From Mesostigma viride (Eukaryota > Streptophyta > Mesostigmatophyceae > Mesostigmatales > Mesostigmataceae), in NCBI GenBank assembly GCA_009746045.1, contig RPFO01000850.1, positions 12,501 through 42,500 of the forward strand: DNA of 30,000 nucleotides, read 5' to 3'. Below are positions 29,040 to 30,000 of this stretch, one piece after another. A program made the position numbers and the translations under genes. Below the pieces are notes generated by a model, which saw only the letters and a list, made by a program, of their open reading frames with translations, did not search any database and had not been told where the DNA came from. Position 1 is the stretch's first letter. Every line of letters begins with the position of its first letter.

Positions 29040-29255
29040 ATCCTTAACAACTAGGTTGTGCTATTCCCAGTTATCCCTAGGCGCTTAGGGGAAAAATGTT
29101 CAAGTGAGGCCCAAGGCCCATGCTTTCCCAGACGTAGGTTGTTTTATTCCCAGCTCCCCAGCTAGGAAAAAGAAGTTCAAGTGAAGCCCAAGGGTTAAGG
29201 CCCAAGACTTCCTAGACCTACGTTGTGTTATTGCCAGTTTCCTAGCTATTTTTGT
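29040..29255. repeat. Imperfect tandem repeat inside the hAT-type element
   Basis: Roughly 80-95 bp units, two and a part: ...TTCCCAG..., GTTCAAGTGA(G/A)GCCCAAGG..., ...CCTAGAC(C/G)TA(C/G)GTTGT.... The copies diverge. No function visible. Confidence 0.6.
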
Positions 29256-29735
29256 AGCTTGTTATACGAGGAGAATAATCGTTTTGCCATGCCACTAGCT
29301 GGGACATCACTAGTGTTCACGAGCTCATCATTAAGGTTTTTTATTTTAAGTTTAATAAATAATAAGTTTGATGTGGGTGTGTGCCGTACTGGGCTGTGGC
29401 ATTGTGGATGCCATCCTAATTAAGTGTAACAGTAAATTCAGAAAAACAGTTGAAGTAGGTCATATTATTCTGAATTTTGTATCATGGATCGAACCCATTT
29501 CTCGCTGCGCTTTTACAAGTCAGACTGACTCAAAAGCTAGACATGTGACCCAAACCTTATCTCAGGGGTCGTTCGGTCCTGCAGCAAGAGAACCCCTTTC
29601 GGATTCCCCACTTGAGCTTCCATTGGCTAACTTGCCGCCATTCGCAACGAGTCAGCTGTCCGACGCGCCGCCAACGGCGGCGAGTCAGCCAGGCTGACGC
29701 GAACCAAAACCCTTACTAGAAACAGTGATGCCAAC

Positions 29736-30000
29736 AAGCAGGGTGCCAGAGCCGGGTGCCTGCCCTGAGGTGAGCTGAGATGAGCTGCGTGAGGGGCGCC
29801 TGCCCGCGGATGCTTTGAATGCGAGGCGTGCGTCCGATGCGATCCCAAAAAAACTGGGGCCTGCAATCAAGATAAATGCAGGCGAAATACCTATAAACCC
29901 TTTGTCTCTAGAATCAAAAGTACCGGGTACACGTCGCAGTAGTAGTCAACGCTTGCTGATAGGACTTCAAATTTGTTAACAGTAAGGAATCCCCAAGTAT
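29736..30000. other. No recognised feature; expected upstream intron of the YLPM1-like gene
   Basis: Minus-strand frames here are open but show no Walker A (G-x-x-G-x-G-K-S/T) or other kinase motif. A fair 3' splice site occurs near 29863, but the frames after it are not convincing. Confidence 0.35.

Larger units (their letters stand above)
28252..29735. mobile_element. Non-autonomous hAT-type DNA transposon
   Basis: Element 28260-29727 flanked by the 8-bp duplication ATGCCAAC (28252-28259; 29728-29735). Terminal inverted repeats CAGTGTTTCTAGTA (28260-28273) and CACTGTTTCTAGTA (reverse of 29714-29727) match at 13 of 14 bases. CAGTG ends and 8-bp duplications are the hAT signature. No transposase frame exists inside. 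The left end carries a series of GTCAG/CTGAC palindromes, and the right end has matching ones. Confidence 0.9.

Overview
This window is eukaryotic nuclear DNA. It holds one host gene that is clearly split by GT-AG introns (nine exons on the minus strand, 21370-28152) and a dense, layered set of retrotransposons and one DNA transposon. There is no prokaryotic gene layout. The lineage cannot be fixed from sequence alone. Abundant Copia-type and non-LTR elements, plus the plant-like flavour of one exon of the host gene, make a green alga or related photosynthetic eukaryote my best guess (inference).

Layout. 1-155: probable last coding exon of an unknown gene. 838-1270 and 2986-6175: decayed non-LTR (LINE) copies of two families, here called A and B. 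They include a tandem array of truncated family-B 3' ends with (TTAA)n tails and a 425-bp (CATC)n tract grown from a small seed in the family-B 3' UTR. 6489-20633: a third LINE family, Y, split by later insertions. Its pieces are 6489-6805, 17586-17617 and 20392-20633. Inside Y sit a 10.8-kb Copia-like LTR retrotransposon on the minus strand (6806-17580, 5-bp target duplication GTGCC) and a minus-strand family-B LINE (about 17618-20391). Inside the Copia-like element sits a 2.7-kb gag-only LTR element on the plus strand (8802-11545, 5-bp duplication CTCTC). The order of events can be read from the breaks.

21370-28152: a YLPM1/ZAP3-like gene on the minus strand, encoding a P-loop kinase-like fold and a C-terminal protein phosphatase 1 docking motif. 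Nine consecutive exons join in phase to 375 codons plus a stop. The 5' exons with the P-loop are not in the window. Its introns hold a second Y copy (25277-25682) and a seven-copy 36-bp minisatellite (27758-28009). Upstream of the first visible exon is a 1,468-bp non-autonomous hAT-type transposon (28260-29727) with an exact 8-bp target duplication.

Most unusual object: the Copia-like element. Its gag and pol lie in one frame separated by a single UGA. Its LTRs begin AG and end CT. It carries an extra coding region ahead of gag. Its aspartic protease-like domain lies between integrase and reverse transcriptase, not ahead of integrase as in Ty1/copia. A second notable pattern is a small stem-loop with a CAAC loop near the 3' end of two LINE families, kept by paired base changes, just before the (TTAA)n tails.
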